Origin: JAHFRG01 sp041495205
GTDB lineage: Bacteria; Pseudomonadota; Gammaproteobacteria; Burkholderiales; JAHFRG01
Reading direction: 5' to 3'
Assembly: GCA_041495205.1 (NCBI GenBank)
Contig: JBGQCF010000057.1
Location: forward strand, 1 to 9,080
DNA: 9,080 bases
Positions 1 to 5,867 of this stretch are shown here, one piece after another. The notes under the pieces were generated by a model. The model did no database searches. It was not told the DNA's origin and saw only the letters and a program-made list of their open reading frames with translations. Numbering within the stretch: the stretch's first letter is position 1; every line of letters starts with the position of its first letter. Both the position numbers and the translations under genes were made by a program.

Positions 1-590
1 AGAAGCGCGGAGACATCTGAGGCGATGAAGTTTTCCTTGCTGCCCAGACCCAGCAGAAGCGGGCTGCCTTTGCGCGCGCACACCAGGCGCTGCGGGTCGC
101 TGGAATCCACCACGCCAATCGCGTACGCTCCGTTAAGCTCCGCCACCGCTTTGCGTGTCGCCTCGAGCAAATCCTTGCTTTTGCGGTAATGGAAATGAAT
201 CAAATGCGCGATAACTTCGGTATCGGTGTCGGAAGTGAATTCGTAGCCCAGCCCTTTCAGTTTTTGCCGCAGCGCTTCGTGATTTTCGATGATGCCGTTA
301 TGCACCACTGCCAGCGTGCCGCCGCTCACGTGCGGGTGGGCGTTCCTTTCGGTGGGCGCGCCGTGAGTCGCCCAGCGCGTGTGTGCGATGCCCAGCTGCC
401 CGTGCACTTTTTGCTTTTGTGCCTGGTTGCTCAATTCAGCGACACGCCCCACGCTGCGAATGCGCTTGAGCCCGCCGTTCACCACCGCGAGTCCCGCGGA
501 ATCGTAACCGCGGTATTCGAGACGGCGCAGGCCCTCCAGCAATATAGGAACCACGTCACGCTGAGCAATAGCGCCGACTATCCCGCACAT
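1..590 (-). CDS. glmS: Glucosamine-6-phosphate synthase (isomerizing), N-terminal part
   Basis: This is the 5' part of glmS: 196 full codons are present and the gene runs off the left edge, so about two thirds of a usual ~609-residue protein (both SIS isomerase domains) is missing. GlmS makes glucosamine-6-phosphate from fructose-6-phosphate and glutamine in the cytoplasm, the first step towards UDP-GlcNAc. The visible part is the class II glutamine amidotransferase domain. Cys2 becomes the N-terminal nucleophile once Met1 is removed (start MCGIVGA). Family blocks follow in order: LEYRGYDSAGLAV at about 24-36, HTRWATHGAPTERNAHPH at 70-87, VVHNGIIENH at 95-104 and SDTDTEVIAHLI at 120-131. The ATG at 588-590 is fixed by the obligatory Met-Cys-Gly start. 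Only a weak GGA lies upstream, because a C-rich repeat array (minus-strand reading) sits where a ribosome site would usually be. It follows glmU, the next pathway enzyme but one. No glmS ribozyme is visible. The assignment is firm. Confidence 0.97.
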   Translation of the reverse strand, partial: MCGIVGAIAQRDVVPILLEGLRRLEYRGYDSAGLAVVNGGLKRIRSVGRVAELSNQAQKQKVHGQLGIAHTRWATHGAPTERNAHPHVSGGTLAVVHNGIIENHEALRQKLKGLGYEFTSDTDTEVIAHLIHFHYRKSKDLLEATRKAVAELNGAYAIGVVDSSDPQRLVCARKGSPLLLGLGSKENFIASDVSAL

Positions 591-601
591 ATCAAGAATC
601 C

Positions 602-636
602 GTGAGGAGTAAAGGGTAAGGTGTGAGGGGTGATAC
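602..636. repeat. Degenerate heptamer array, left arm, upstream of glmS
   Basis: On the plus strand five consecutive 7-base units start at 602, 609, 616, 623 and 630, mostly following GTRAGGR (first unit GTGAGGA, fourth GTGAGGG); the last unit, GTGATAC, is degraded. The array ends 12 bases before the glmS start codon. The 12-base word GTGAGGAGTAAA at 602-613 recurs exactly, inverted, at 4358-4369 in the atpD-atpC spacer, and its first 11 bases recur inverted at 764-774. This array faces the oppositely oriented array at 742-776, so the spacer mRNA could fold back on itself. The unit GTGAGGG (623-629) can also pair with CCCTCAC at 641-647. Confidence 0.75.
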
Positions 637-640
637 CCGA

Positions 641-676
641 CCCTCACCCCTGGCCCTCTCCCTGAGGGAGAGGGGG
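641..676. repeat. REP-like GC hairpin in the glmU-glmS spacer
   Basis: CCCTCACCCC at 641-650 is followed by a perfect inverted repeat: CCCTCTCCCT (654-663) pairs with AGGGAGAGGG (665-674), giving at least a nine-pair stem with a three-base loop. The pattern of a short CCCTCACCCC head followed by a CCCTCTCCC stem looks like a family of dispersed extragenic palindromes common in proteobacterial genomes. That family link is from memory, not a search. On the mRNA strand the stem is followed by GGCCAGGGG rather than a run of U, so it does not look like an intrinsic terminator. A small AAGAT/ATCTT palindrome follows at 679-691. Confidence 0.7.
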
Positions 677-693
677 TTAAGATTTGATCTTGC

Positions 694-776
694 CTCGCGC
701 CTCACGCTATGAACAAGCCCTTCCTTGGTCCACTCTATTCCTTCACTCTTCACTCTTCACTCCTTACTCCTCACTT
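694..776. repeat. Degenerate heptamer array, right arm, overlapping the glmU 3' end
   Basis: On the plus strand units of 7 bases start at 742, 749 and 756 (three identical copies of TTCACTC), then 763 (CTTACTC) and 770 (CTCACTT). Read on the coding strand these are GTGAGGA-like units. Two more units, CTCGCGC and CTCACGC, stand apart at 694-707. The array faces the one at 602-636. It enters the glmU coding region: the last five codons and the stop codon of glmU (757-774) are made of these units. Period-7 repetition is read directly from the sequence; the function is unknown. Confidence 0.75.
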
Positions 777-2121
777 TCTTTTTAGGGCGCTTCCAGCCGC
801 GCACGGATACCTGCTTGACCCGCGACAGCGTGAGCTCGCCGGCGGGGGCATCTTTAATCACGGTAGTGCCGGCGGCGATAGTCGCGCCTTTGCGGATGGT
901 GACCGGCGCCACGAGTTGCGTATCGGAGCCGATGAACACATCGTCCTCAATCACCGTGCGGTGCTTGTTGGCGCCGTCGTAATTGCAGGTGATGGTGCCG
1001 GCGCCGATGTTGACATGCTTGCCCACGGTAGCATCGCCCACGTAGCTTAAATGATTGGCCTTGCTGTTCTTGCCGATGTGGCTGTTTTTCACTTCGACAA
1101 AATTGCCGATATGCGCCTCATTTTCCAGCACGGTGCCCGGGCGGATGCGCGAATAAGGGCCAATGCGGCAATCCCTGCCAATTTCCGCGCCATCAATCAG
1201 GCAATAAGGCAGAAGTTTAGTACCGGCGGCGATCTTCACGTCTTTCAGCACACAATGCGCGCCTACACTGACCCTGTTGCCCAAGGTTACATCCCCTTCG
1301 AACACGCAGCCGATGTCTATTTCAACATCTCTGCCGCAGACGAGCTTGCCGCGTATATCAATCCGTTCGGGATCGGCAACAGTCACGCCCTGCTCGAGAA
1401 GTTGGTTGGCGCGCTCCCGTTGATACAGGCGCTCGAGCTGGGCAAGCTGCGTTTTGCTGTTGACACCCAGCGTTTCCCACGCATGCTGCGGTTGAACGGC
1501 GGAAACTTTGGCGCCGTCTTTGATCGCCAGCGCCACGATGTCGGTGAGGTAGTATTCCTTCTGCGCGTTTTTGTTACCGAGCCTGCTCAACCAGTTGTGC
1601 AGCCGCGCGCCCGGGATAGCCATGATGCCGGTGTTGACTTCGCGGATATTCCGCTCGTAGCCGGTGGCGTCTTTGTCCTCGACGATGCGCGATATATCGC
1701 CGTCATCGTCGCGCACAATGCGTCCGTAACCGGCCGGGTCATCCAGCTCCACCGTCATAAGCGTGAGTTGGTTGGGCTTGAGCATGCGCTTAAGAGTGCC
1801 TGCCGCAATCAATGGCACATCGCCATACAGCACGAGAGTGATTCCGTCCTTGCCCAGATGCGGCAGGGCCTGCTTCAACGCATGGCCGGTGCCGAGTTGC
1901 GGCTGCTGCTTGACCGACACCACATCAGCGCCTTTAAACTGCTCAGGCAGCGCTCTTCCGCCGTGACCATAAACCACGCAAAGCCTGGCCGGTTTCAGCG
2001 CGCGCGCGGTATCGAGCACATGCTGCAACAGCGGTCTTCCGGCAAGCTTGTGCAGCACCTTGGGCAAATCCGAGTGCATGCGCTTGCCTGTGCCGGCAGC
2101 GAGAATGACGATATTCAACAT
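757..2121 (-). CDS. glmU: Bifunctional GlmU: GlcN-1-P acetyltransferase / GlcNAc-1-P uridyltransferase
   Basis: GlmU acetylates glucosamine-1-phosphate with acetyl-CoA and then couples the product to UTP, giving UDP-GlcNAc for peptidoglycan and lipid A in the cytoplasm. At 454 residues it is full length (E. coli 456). The N-terminal nucleotidyltransferase domain opens with LAAGTGKRM (7-15) and PK at 20-21, and carries the YGD motif whose Asp101 should bind the metal. The C-terminal half is a left-handed beta helix with hexapeptide turns such as IGPYSRI, IGNFVE and VNIGAGTITCNYDGANK. The acetyltransferase histidine is probably His357 in KANHLSYVGD. The C-terminus GWKRPKKK matches the usual family end, but five extra residues, VRSKE, and the TGA stop come from a heptamer repeat array. 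The ATG is supported by the family start MLNIVILAAG; the ribosome site is poor (GGT). It lies 86 bases after glpD and 166 before glmS. Confidence 0.98.
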   Translation of the reverse strand: MLNIVILAAGTGKRMHSDLPKVLHKLAGRPLLQHVLDTARALKPARLCVVYGHGGRALPEQFKGADVVSVKQQPQLGTGHALKQALPHLGKDGITLVLYGDVPLIAAGTLKRMLKPNQLTLMTVELDDPAGYGRIVRDDDGDISRIVEDKDATGYERNIREVNTGIMAIPGARLHNWLSRLGNKNAQKEYYLTDIVALAIKDGAKVSAVQPQHAWETLGVNSKTQLAQLERLYQRERANQLLEQGVTVADPERIDIRGKLVCGRDVEIDIGCVFEGDVTLGNRVSVGAHCVLKDVKIAAGTKLLPYCLIDGAEIGRDCRIGPYSRIRPGTVLENEAHIGNFVEVKNSHIGKNSKANHLSYVGDATVGKHVNIGAGTITCNYDGANKHRTVIEDDVFIGSDTQLVAPVTIRKGATIAAGTTVIKDAPAGELTLSRVKQVSVRGWKRPKKKVRSKE

Positions 2122-2135
2122 GGTTTTACCGCGAT

Positions 2136-2144
2136 ATTATGGCA
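2136..2144 (-). promoter_or_regulatory. Possible extended -10 element before glmU
   Basis: On the minus strand TGCCATAAT reads as TGn followed by CATAAT, one base from the TATAAT consensus. No convincing -35 box lies 16-18 bases upstream, which is tolerable for an extended -10 promoter. Against it, the predicted start of transcription would be only about 8 bases before the glmU ATG, leaving no room for a normal leader. It is recorded because glmU needs a promoter somewhere after the atp terminator, unless it is read through from glpD. Confidence 0.25.
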
Positions 2145-2172
2145 CAGTAGCGGGTCAGTTTGATTGGAATAC

Positions 2173-2221
2173 GCCGTTCGCCCTGAGCTGTAAGCTTGTC
2201 GAAGGGCTCATGCGGAACGGC
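2173..2221. repeat. Palindromic dispersed-type repeat overlapping the glpD 3' end
   Basis: GCCGTTC (2173-2179) pairs perfectly with GAACGGC (2215-2221), and inside it GCCCT (2180-2184) pairs with AGGGC (2203-2207), separated on the right arm by seven unpaired bases. The core reads GCCCTGAGCT then AGCTTGTCGAAGGGC. This closely resembles the widespread bacterial repeat with core TGAGCTTGTCGAAGGGC (recalled, not searched). Compared with that form, seven bases (GTAAGCT, 2190-2196) look inserted, giving AGCT-GTA-AGCT. The right arm lies in glpD and supplies its stop codon and last residues. Confidence 0.65.
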
Positions 2222-3758
2222 TTCTAGCTGATCCTCTGCCTGCGGCTGCGAGCTTATTGAAGACATAGCGCTCAAGCGCTTGTTTCTGCGCCATGCTGAG
2301 GCGCAGGCCGGCTTTGCTTCTCCGCCACAGAATATCTTCAGCCGTCTGCGCCCATTCGCGCTCGATGAAGTAATCCACTTCGCGGCCAAACAATCCCGCA
2401 CCGAAATTCTCGCCAAGACCGGAAACGTTGCGAACGTCCTGCAACACCTCGCGGGCCAAACTGCCGTGGCGCTGCGCCACCCCGCGTAAAACAACCGGCG
2501 GCAACTGCGGGTAAGCGTTTCCCAACTCGGTCAGAAAGCGCTCGAAATCGCAGTTGGGGATATCGCCACCTGGCAAAGGCTGTTGCACGGTCCAGGGAGA
2601 TTTCATCGCCGTAAACCACGGTGCGAGATTTTTCAATGCGGCCTCGGCAAGCTTGCGGTAAGTCGTGATCTTGCCGCCATACACCGAGAGTAGCGGCAGC
2701 CGCCCCCTGCCGTCCGTTTCCACGCTAAGCTTGTAGTCGCGGCTCACATCGGATGGGTTGGGTTGCCCATCGTCATACAGCGCGCGCACGCCGCTGTAAC
2801 TCCACACCACTTCGGGCGGATAAACCTTGCTTGCAAGGTAGCAGTTCACCGCCTCGCAAAGATACGCGACTTCTGAATCCGAGGCGGTTACCGCTGCGGG
2901 ATTACCTTGGTAAGGAATGTCGGTGGTGCCAATCAGGGTAAATTTTTCCTGGAACGGAATGGTCAGTACCACGCGGCGGTCGTGATTCTGCAGCAGATAA
3001 GCATGATCCCCTTGATACAGCCGCGGCACCACGATGTGGCTGCCTTTCACCAGCCGGACGTTGTGCCTGGCCTGCTGCTGAATGACGTCATCAAACAGCG
3101 AGCGAACCCAGGGACCGGCGGCGTTAACCAGGGCTTTGGCCTTAACCTTTACCTCGATCCGGTCGCTTCCGCGCTCAAGTATCGCTTCCCAAAATTCGCC
3201 GTTCCGCCTTGCGGATATGCAGCGGGTGCGTGGCAGAATGCGCGCGCCGAGCTCTTGAGCGCCGCGCGCGTTGGCGATCACCAGCCTGGCGTCGTCCACT
3301 CGGCAATCGGAATAGACAAAGCCCTTCTTAAATTCGGCCTTTAATGCGGCGCCATATTCGCTTTGCCGCAAATCAACCGCATGCGATCCGGAAAGCGCTC
3401 CCGCGCCGCCGAGATGATCGTAGAGCTTCAACCCCAAGCGCAACAGCCATGCCGGCCTCATTCCTTTGGCATGGGGCAAAACGAAGCTCAATGGTGAGAT
3501 GAGGTGCGGCGCGCAGTTCAGGAGCACTTCGCGCTCGGCTAGCGCCTCAGCGACCAGGCGGAAGGCGTAATGCTCGAGATAACGCAGCCCGCCGTGAATC
3601 AGCTTGCTGCTTGCCGAACTGGTGGCTCCGCCCAAATCCCCTTGTTCGCAAAGCAGCACGGATAGACCGCGCCCTGCGGCATCGCGCGCGATGCCAGCGC
3701 CGTTAATCCCGCCGCCGATGATCAGAAGATCTACAGTTTCTGCGAATTGAGTCCGCAC
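2208..3758 (-). CDS. glpD: Aerobic glycerol-3-phosphate dehydrogenase (FAD, quinone-linked)
   Basis: GlpD oxidises sn-glycerol-3-phosphate to dihydroxyacetone phosphate at the inner face of the cytoplasmic membrane and passes electrons to quinone. The 516-residue product is slightly longer than E. coli GlpD (501). The FAD fold begins at GGGINGAGIARDAAGRG (15-31). It is followed by the signature TSSASSKLIHGGLRYLEH (46-63), SDCRVDDARLV (150-160), NAAGPWV (212-218), KGSHIVVPR (238-246), GTTDIPY (277-283), GVRALYDD (323-330) and GGKITTYRKLAE (361-372). The C-terminal helical domain includes WRRSKAGL at 478-485. The start is GTG at 3756-3758: an in-frame TAA directly precedes it, so no earlier start exists, and the ribosome site is weak. 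The last residues, SRSA, and the TGA stop lie in a palindromic repeat. No glpK, glpF or glpR is nearby, and its position between atpC and glmU is unusual. The family assignment is firm. Confidence 0.97.
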   Translation of the reverse strand: MRTQFAETVDLLIIGGGINGAGIARDAAGRGLSVLLCEQGDLGGATSSASSKLIHGGLRYLEHYAFRLVAEALAEREVLLNCAPHLISPLSFVLPHAKGMRPAWLLRLGLKLYDHLGGAGALSGSHAVDLRQSEYGAALKAEFKKGFVYSDCRVDDARLVIANARGAQELGARILPRTRCISARRNGEFWEAILERGSDRIEVKVKAKALVNAAGPWVRSLFDDVIQQQARHNVRLVKGSHIVVPRLYQGDHAYLLQNHDRRVVLTIPFQEKFTLIGTTDIPYQGNPAAVTASDSEVAYLCEAVNCYLASKVYPPEVVWSYSGVRALYDDGQPNPSDVSRDYKLSVETDGRGRLPLLSVYGGKITTYRKLAEAALKNLAPWFTAMKSPWTVQQPLPGGDIPNCDFERFLTELGNAYPQLPPVVLRGVAQRHGSLAREVLQDVRNVSGLGENFGAGLFGREVDYFIEREWAQTAEDILWRRSKAGLRLSMAQKQALERYVFNKLAAAGRGSARSRSA

Positions 3759-3790
3759 TTAAAGTGTCCGGCAGTCATCCTTCGGACTTT
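3756..3790. promoter_or_regulatory. Palindrome and inverted repeat over the glpD start codon
   Basis: CACTTAAAGTG at 3756-3766 is a perfect 11-base palindrome with a central A. Its left three bases are the complement of the glpD GTG start codon. Beside it AAAGTGTCCG (3761-3770) can pair with CGGACTTT (3783-3790) across a 12-base loop, with two bases bulged. The start codon therefore sits in symmetric sequence that could be a regulator site or an mRNA structure. It does not look like the E. coli GlpR operator. The symmetry is seen directly; any regulatory role is inference. Confidence 0.35.
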
Positions 3791-3805
3791 ACCCTCAGAA
3801 TGACA
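3774..3805. repeat. Dispersed-type repeat upstream of glpD
   Basis: GTCATCCT (3774-3781) and AGAATGAC (3797-3804) form an inverted repeat with seven of eight positions matching. On the minus strand it reads GTCATTCTGAGGG, then AAGTCCGAAGGATGA, which resembles a dispersed repeat beginning GTCATTCTGAG that is common in bacterial genomes; this is recalled, not searched. It fills much of the short leader between the atp terminator and glpD, where the glpD promoter would have to lie. I could not pick out a convincing -35/-10 pair there. Confidence 0.5.
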
Positions 3806-3819
3806 AGCTTACGAGAAAT

Positions 3820-3844
3820 AAAAAAAGCAGCCTAAGCCGCCTTT
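3820..3844 (-). terminator. Rho-independent terminator of the atp operon
   Basis: On the minus strand AAAG-GCGGC, loop TTAG, GCTGC, then seven T (3826-3820). The stem has five pairs (one G-U), extended by A-U pairs between the flanking AAA and the U run. It lies 33 bases past the atpC stop codon. On the plus strand the same hairpin is followed by only three T, so it works best in the atp direction. A weaker stem precedes it: CCAGGTTA (3872-3879) with TACCCTGG (3852-3859), overlapping the atpC stop. The position marks the end of the ATP synthase operon and separates it from glpD. Confidence 0.85.
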
Positions 3845-3876
3845 GCAATTTTACCCTGGGGGCGCTTGCTACCAGG

Positions 3877-4296
3877 TTACTTCTTACGCAGCTTGCGGAT
3901 CGCCGCGAGTTGGGCCGCAAGCATAGCGAGCTCGGCCTCAACTACCGCCACTTCCTGCTTGTCCTTCGCGTTGCGCTTGGCTTCCTCTGCTCGCTGCATC
4001 GCTTCCAATGCCTTCGCTTCGTCCAGGTCTTTGCCGCGGATCGCGGTGTCGGCGAGCACGGTGATCAGGTTCGGCTGCACTTCCAGGATTCCGCCCGCCA
4101 CAAAAACCAGGACTTCCTCCTCCTGGTTCGGCATCTTGAGCCGCACCGCGCCGGGCTTGATGCGGGTCATCAGCGGCGTATGGTGCGGATAAATGCCGAG
4201 CTCGCCGAGCTCGCCTGGCAATACCACGAATTCCGCCTCGCCGGAGAAAATGGATTCTTCAGCGCTCACGACGTCTACATGTATGGTATGGGCCAT
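3877..4296 (-). CDS. atpC: ATP synthase F1 subunit epsilon
   Basis: Epsilon is part of the central stalk; it couples rotation of the c-ring to gamma and can inhibit ATP hydrolysis. The 139-residue length is normal. Residues 1-86 form the beta sandwich, with family landmarks VDVVSAEESIFSGEAEFVVLPGE at 8-30 (split here into VDVVSAEESIFSG and EAEFVVLPGE), then LGIYPHHTPLMTRIKPG and VAGGILEVQPNLITVLAD. Residues from about 90 are rich in Ala, Glu and Lys and should form the two-helix C-terminal domain. The ATG is supported by AAGGA six bases upstream. The heptamer repeat arm begins directly next to that ribosome site, at 4309. It is the last gene of the operon and is followed by a terminator. The assignment is firm. 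Confidence 0.97.
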   Translation of the reverse strand: MAHTIHVDVVSAEESIFSGEAEFVVLPGELGELGIYPHHTPLMTRIKPGAVRLKMPNQEEEVLVFVAGGILEVQPNLITVLADTAIRGKDLDEAKALEAMQRAEEAKRNAKDKQEVAVVEAELAMLAAQLAAIRKLRKK

Positions 4297-4308
4297 TTCA
4301 AATCCTTC

Positions 4309-4392
4309 GCGAGGAGTGAGGCGTGAAGTGTAAGGGGAGGAAACGATTTTTGGAAGGTTTACTCCTCACCCCTAACTCCTTACCCCTCACTG
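4309..4392. repeat. Facing heptamer arrays forming an inverted repeat in the atpD-atpC spacer
   Basis: On the plus strand four units start at 4309, 4316, 4323 and 4330 (for example GTGAGGC, GTAAGGG). Five oppositely oriented units start at 4358, 4365, 4372, 4379 and 4386 (for example CTCACCC, CTTACCC). Between them GGGGAGGAAAC (4334-4344) pairs with GTTTACTCCTC (4357-4367) at nine of eleven positions around a 12-base loop, and the outer units pair less perfectly. The mRNA could form a long imperfect hairpin. The unit at 4386-4392 contains the atpD TGA stop. The unit family and the word GTGAGGAGTAAA (inverted at 4358-4369) are shared with the glmU-glmS spacer. Confidence 0.75.
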
Positions 4393-5796
4393 AAGTGTTT
4401 TCGCTTTCTCGACTGCCTCCTCGATGGTGCCGACCATGTAGAACGCCTGCTCTGGCAGTTGGTCGTACTCGCCGGCGACGATGGCCTTGAAGCCCTTGAT
4501 GGTCTCTTTGAGCGGCACGAATTTGCCTTTCTGGCCGGTGAAGTTTTCCGCCACGCTGAAGGGTTGCGACAGGAAGCGCTGGATCTTGCGGGCGCGCGTC
4601 ACGATCAGCTTGTCCTCGGGCGAGAGCTCGTCCATGCCGAGAATAGCGATAATGTCGCGCAATTCCTTGTAGCGCTGCAGCGTCGCCTGCACCGAGCGGG
4701 TAGTATTGTAGTGCTCCTCGCCAATCACGTTGGGGTCCACCTGGCGCGAAGTGGAATCCAGCGGGTCCACCGCGGGATAAATGCCCAGCGATGCGATGTC
4801 ACGCGACAGCACCACGGTGGAATCGAGGTGGCCGAAAGTGGTGGCGGGAGACGGGTCGGTCAGGTCGTCAGCCGGCACGAATATCGCTTGCACCGAGGTA
4901 ATCGAGCCGGTCTTGGTCGAGGTAATGCGCTCCTGCAAGCGGCCCATTTCCTCAGCCAGCGTGGGCTGGTAGCCCACCGCCGAGGGCATGCGGCCGAGCA
5001 GCGCTGAAACTTCAACTCCCGCCAGCGTGAAGCGGTAAATGTTGTCGATGAAGAGCAGCACGTCGCGGCCCTCGTCGCGGAAGTATTCCGCCATGGTGAC
5101 GCCGCTCAATCCCACGCGCAGGCGATTGCCCGGCGGCTCGTTCATCTGCCCGAACACCATCGCCACCTTTGATTCGGTCAGATTATCGAGCTTAATGACG
5201 CCTGCCTCTATCATCTCGTGATAGAAGTCGTTGCCCTCGCGGGTGCGCTCGCCCACGCCGGCGAAAACGGAGAGACCCGCACGCGCTTTTGCGATGTTGT
5301 TGATGAGCTCCAACATGTTGACAGTTTTGCCGACACCGGCGCCGCCGAACAGGCCCACCTTGCCACCCTTGGCGAAGGGACAGATCAGGTCAATCACCTT
5401 GATTCCGGTCTCCAGCAACTCCTGGCTGGGGGAGAGTTCCTCGAAGGTCGGCGCCTTCTGATGAATCGGGCGCTTCTCATCGCACTTGACCGGGCCGCCT
5501 TCGTCAATTGGGCGGCCGAGCACGTCCATGATCCGGCCTAGCGTGCCGTGTCCGACCGGCACGGAAATCGGCGCGCCGGTATTTTTCACCATCATGCCGC
5601 GGCGCAGGCCGTCGCTTGATCCCAGCGCGATGGTGCGCACCACGCCGTCGCCCAGCTGCTGCTGCACTTCCAGCGTCAGATCGATCTTGTACTGGGGATC
5701 AAGCGTGAGCGCGTCATAAATGTTGGGCATTCCCTCGCGTGCGAATTCCACGTCAATTACTGCGCCGATGCACTGTACTATTTTTCCTTCACTCAT
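4387..5796 (-). CDS. atpD: ATP synthase F1 subunit beta (catalytic)
   Basis: Beta carries the three catalytic sites of F1, making ATP from ADP and phosphate on the cytoplasmic side of the membrane. The 469-residue protein is full length. The N-terminal beta barrel spans about 1-80. The P-loop GGAGVGKT is at 151-158, with Lys157 and Thr158 binding phosphate and Mg. The catalytic glutamate is Glu183 in VGERTREGND. FIDNIYRFTLAGVEVSALLGRMPSAVGYQPTL (given in parts: Walker B region FIDNIYRFTLAG, then VSALLGRMPS and GYQPTLAEEMG) and the DELSPEDK loop complete the picture; the latter is the family's DELSEED loop, with Pro replacing one Glu. The ATG has AGGGA five bases upstream. It lies 71 bases after atpG, a spacer holding a hairpin. 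The stop codon sits inside a heptamer repeat, but the ending EKAKTLQ looks natural in length. The assignment is firm. Confidence 0.98.
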   Translation of the reverse strand: MSEGKIVQCIGAVIDVEFAREGMPNIYDALTLDPQYKIDLTLEVQQQLGDGVVRTIALGSSDGLRRGMMVKNTGAPISVPVGHGTLGRIMDVLGRPIDEGGPVKCDEKRPIHQKAPTFEELSPSQELLETGIKVIDLICPFAKGGKVGLFGGAGVGKTVNMLELINNIAKARAGLSVFAGVGERTREGNDFYHEMIEAGVIKLDNLTESKVAMVFGQMNEPPGNRLRVGLSGVTMAEYFRDEGRDVLLFIDNIYRFTLAGVEVSALLGRMPSAVGYQPTLAEEMGRLQERITSTKTGSITSVQAIFVPADDLTDPSPATTFGHLDSTVVLSRDIASLGIYPAVDPLDSTSRQVDPNVIGEEHYNTTRSVQATLQRYKELRDIIAILGMDELSPEDKLIVTRARKIQRFLSQPFSVAENFTGQKGKFVPLKETIKGFKAIVAGEYDQLPEQAFYMVGTIEEAVEKAKTLQ

Positions 5797-5810
5797 CTTT
5801 TCCCTATGTG

Positions 5811-5846
5811 CCGCAAAACTCGTCGCTTCGCTTTGGAGTTTTGCAG
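5811..5846. repeat. Hairpin in the atpG-atpD spacer
   Basis: GCAAAACTC (5813-5821) and GAGTTTTGC (5836-5844) form a perfect nine-pair stem around a 14-base loop. Two more pairs (one G-U) extend it to 5811-5846. On the mRNA strand it is followed by GGCACATAGGG rather than a U run, so it is not an intrinsic terminator. It ends 15 bases before the atpD start, close to the ribosome site. The loop contains GCGAAGCGA, a motif also seen in the atpA-atpG spacer (GCGAGCGAAGCGA). Confidence 0.7.
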
Positions 5847-5867
5847 TCCTTTCTTAAGTAAAAAAAG

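Noticed and set aside
654..674. Rho-independent terminator after glmU
   Set aside because: The stem is strong but no U run follows it on the mRNA strand, and glmS directly downstream is probably cotranscribed.
591..756. Possible glmS ribozyme or riboswitch upstream of glmS
   Set aside because: The glmS ribozyme is typical of Gram-positive bacteria. This spacer is made up of heptamer arrays and a simple palindrome, with none of the ribozyme's pseudoknot core that I could see.
602..776. CRISPR array
   Set aside because: The repeated units are 7 bases and contiguous, without unique spacers, and no cas gene is near.
1051..2163. 370-codon open frame on the plus strand, opposite glmU
   Set aside because: It is the antisense shadow of a GC-rich conserved gene; the product has no recognisable family features, and glmU is certain on the other strand.
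2126..2494. 122-codon minus-strand frame overlapping the glpD 3' end
   Set aside because: Out-of-frame shadow of glpD; it extends into the repeat spacer only because the repeat lacks stops in that frame.
3759..3819. Promoter for glpD between the terminator and the GTG
   Set aside because: TTGTCA and TTGCAA look like -35 boxes, but no acceptable -10 box lies at the right spacing, so nothing could be annotated.
5786..5796. Heptamer-like GTGAAGG within the atpD start (MSEGK)
   Set aside because: A single unit in coding sequence, explained by an ordinary AtpD N-terminus; it is not an array.
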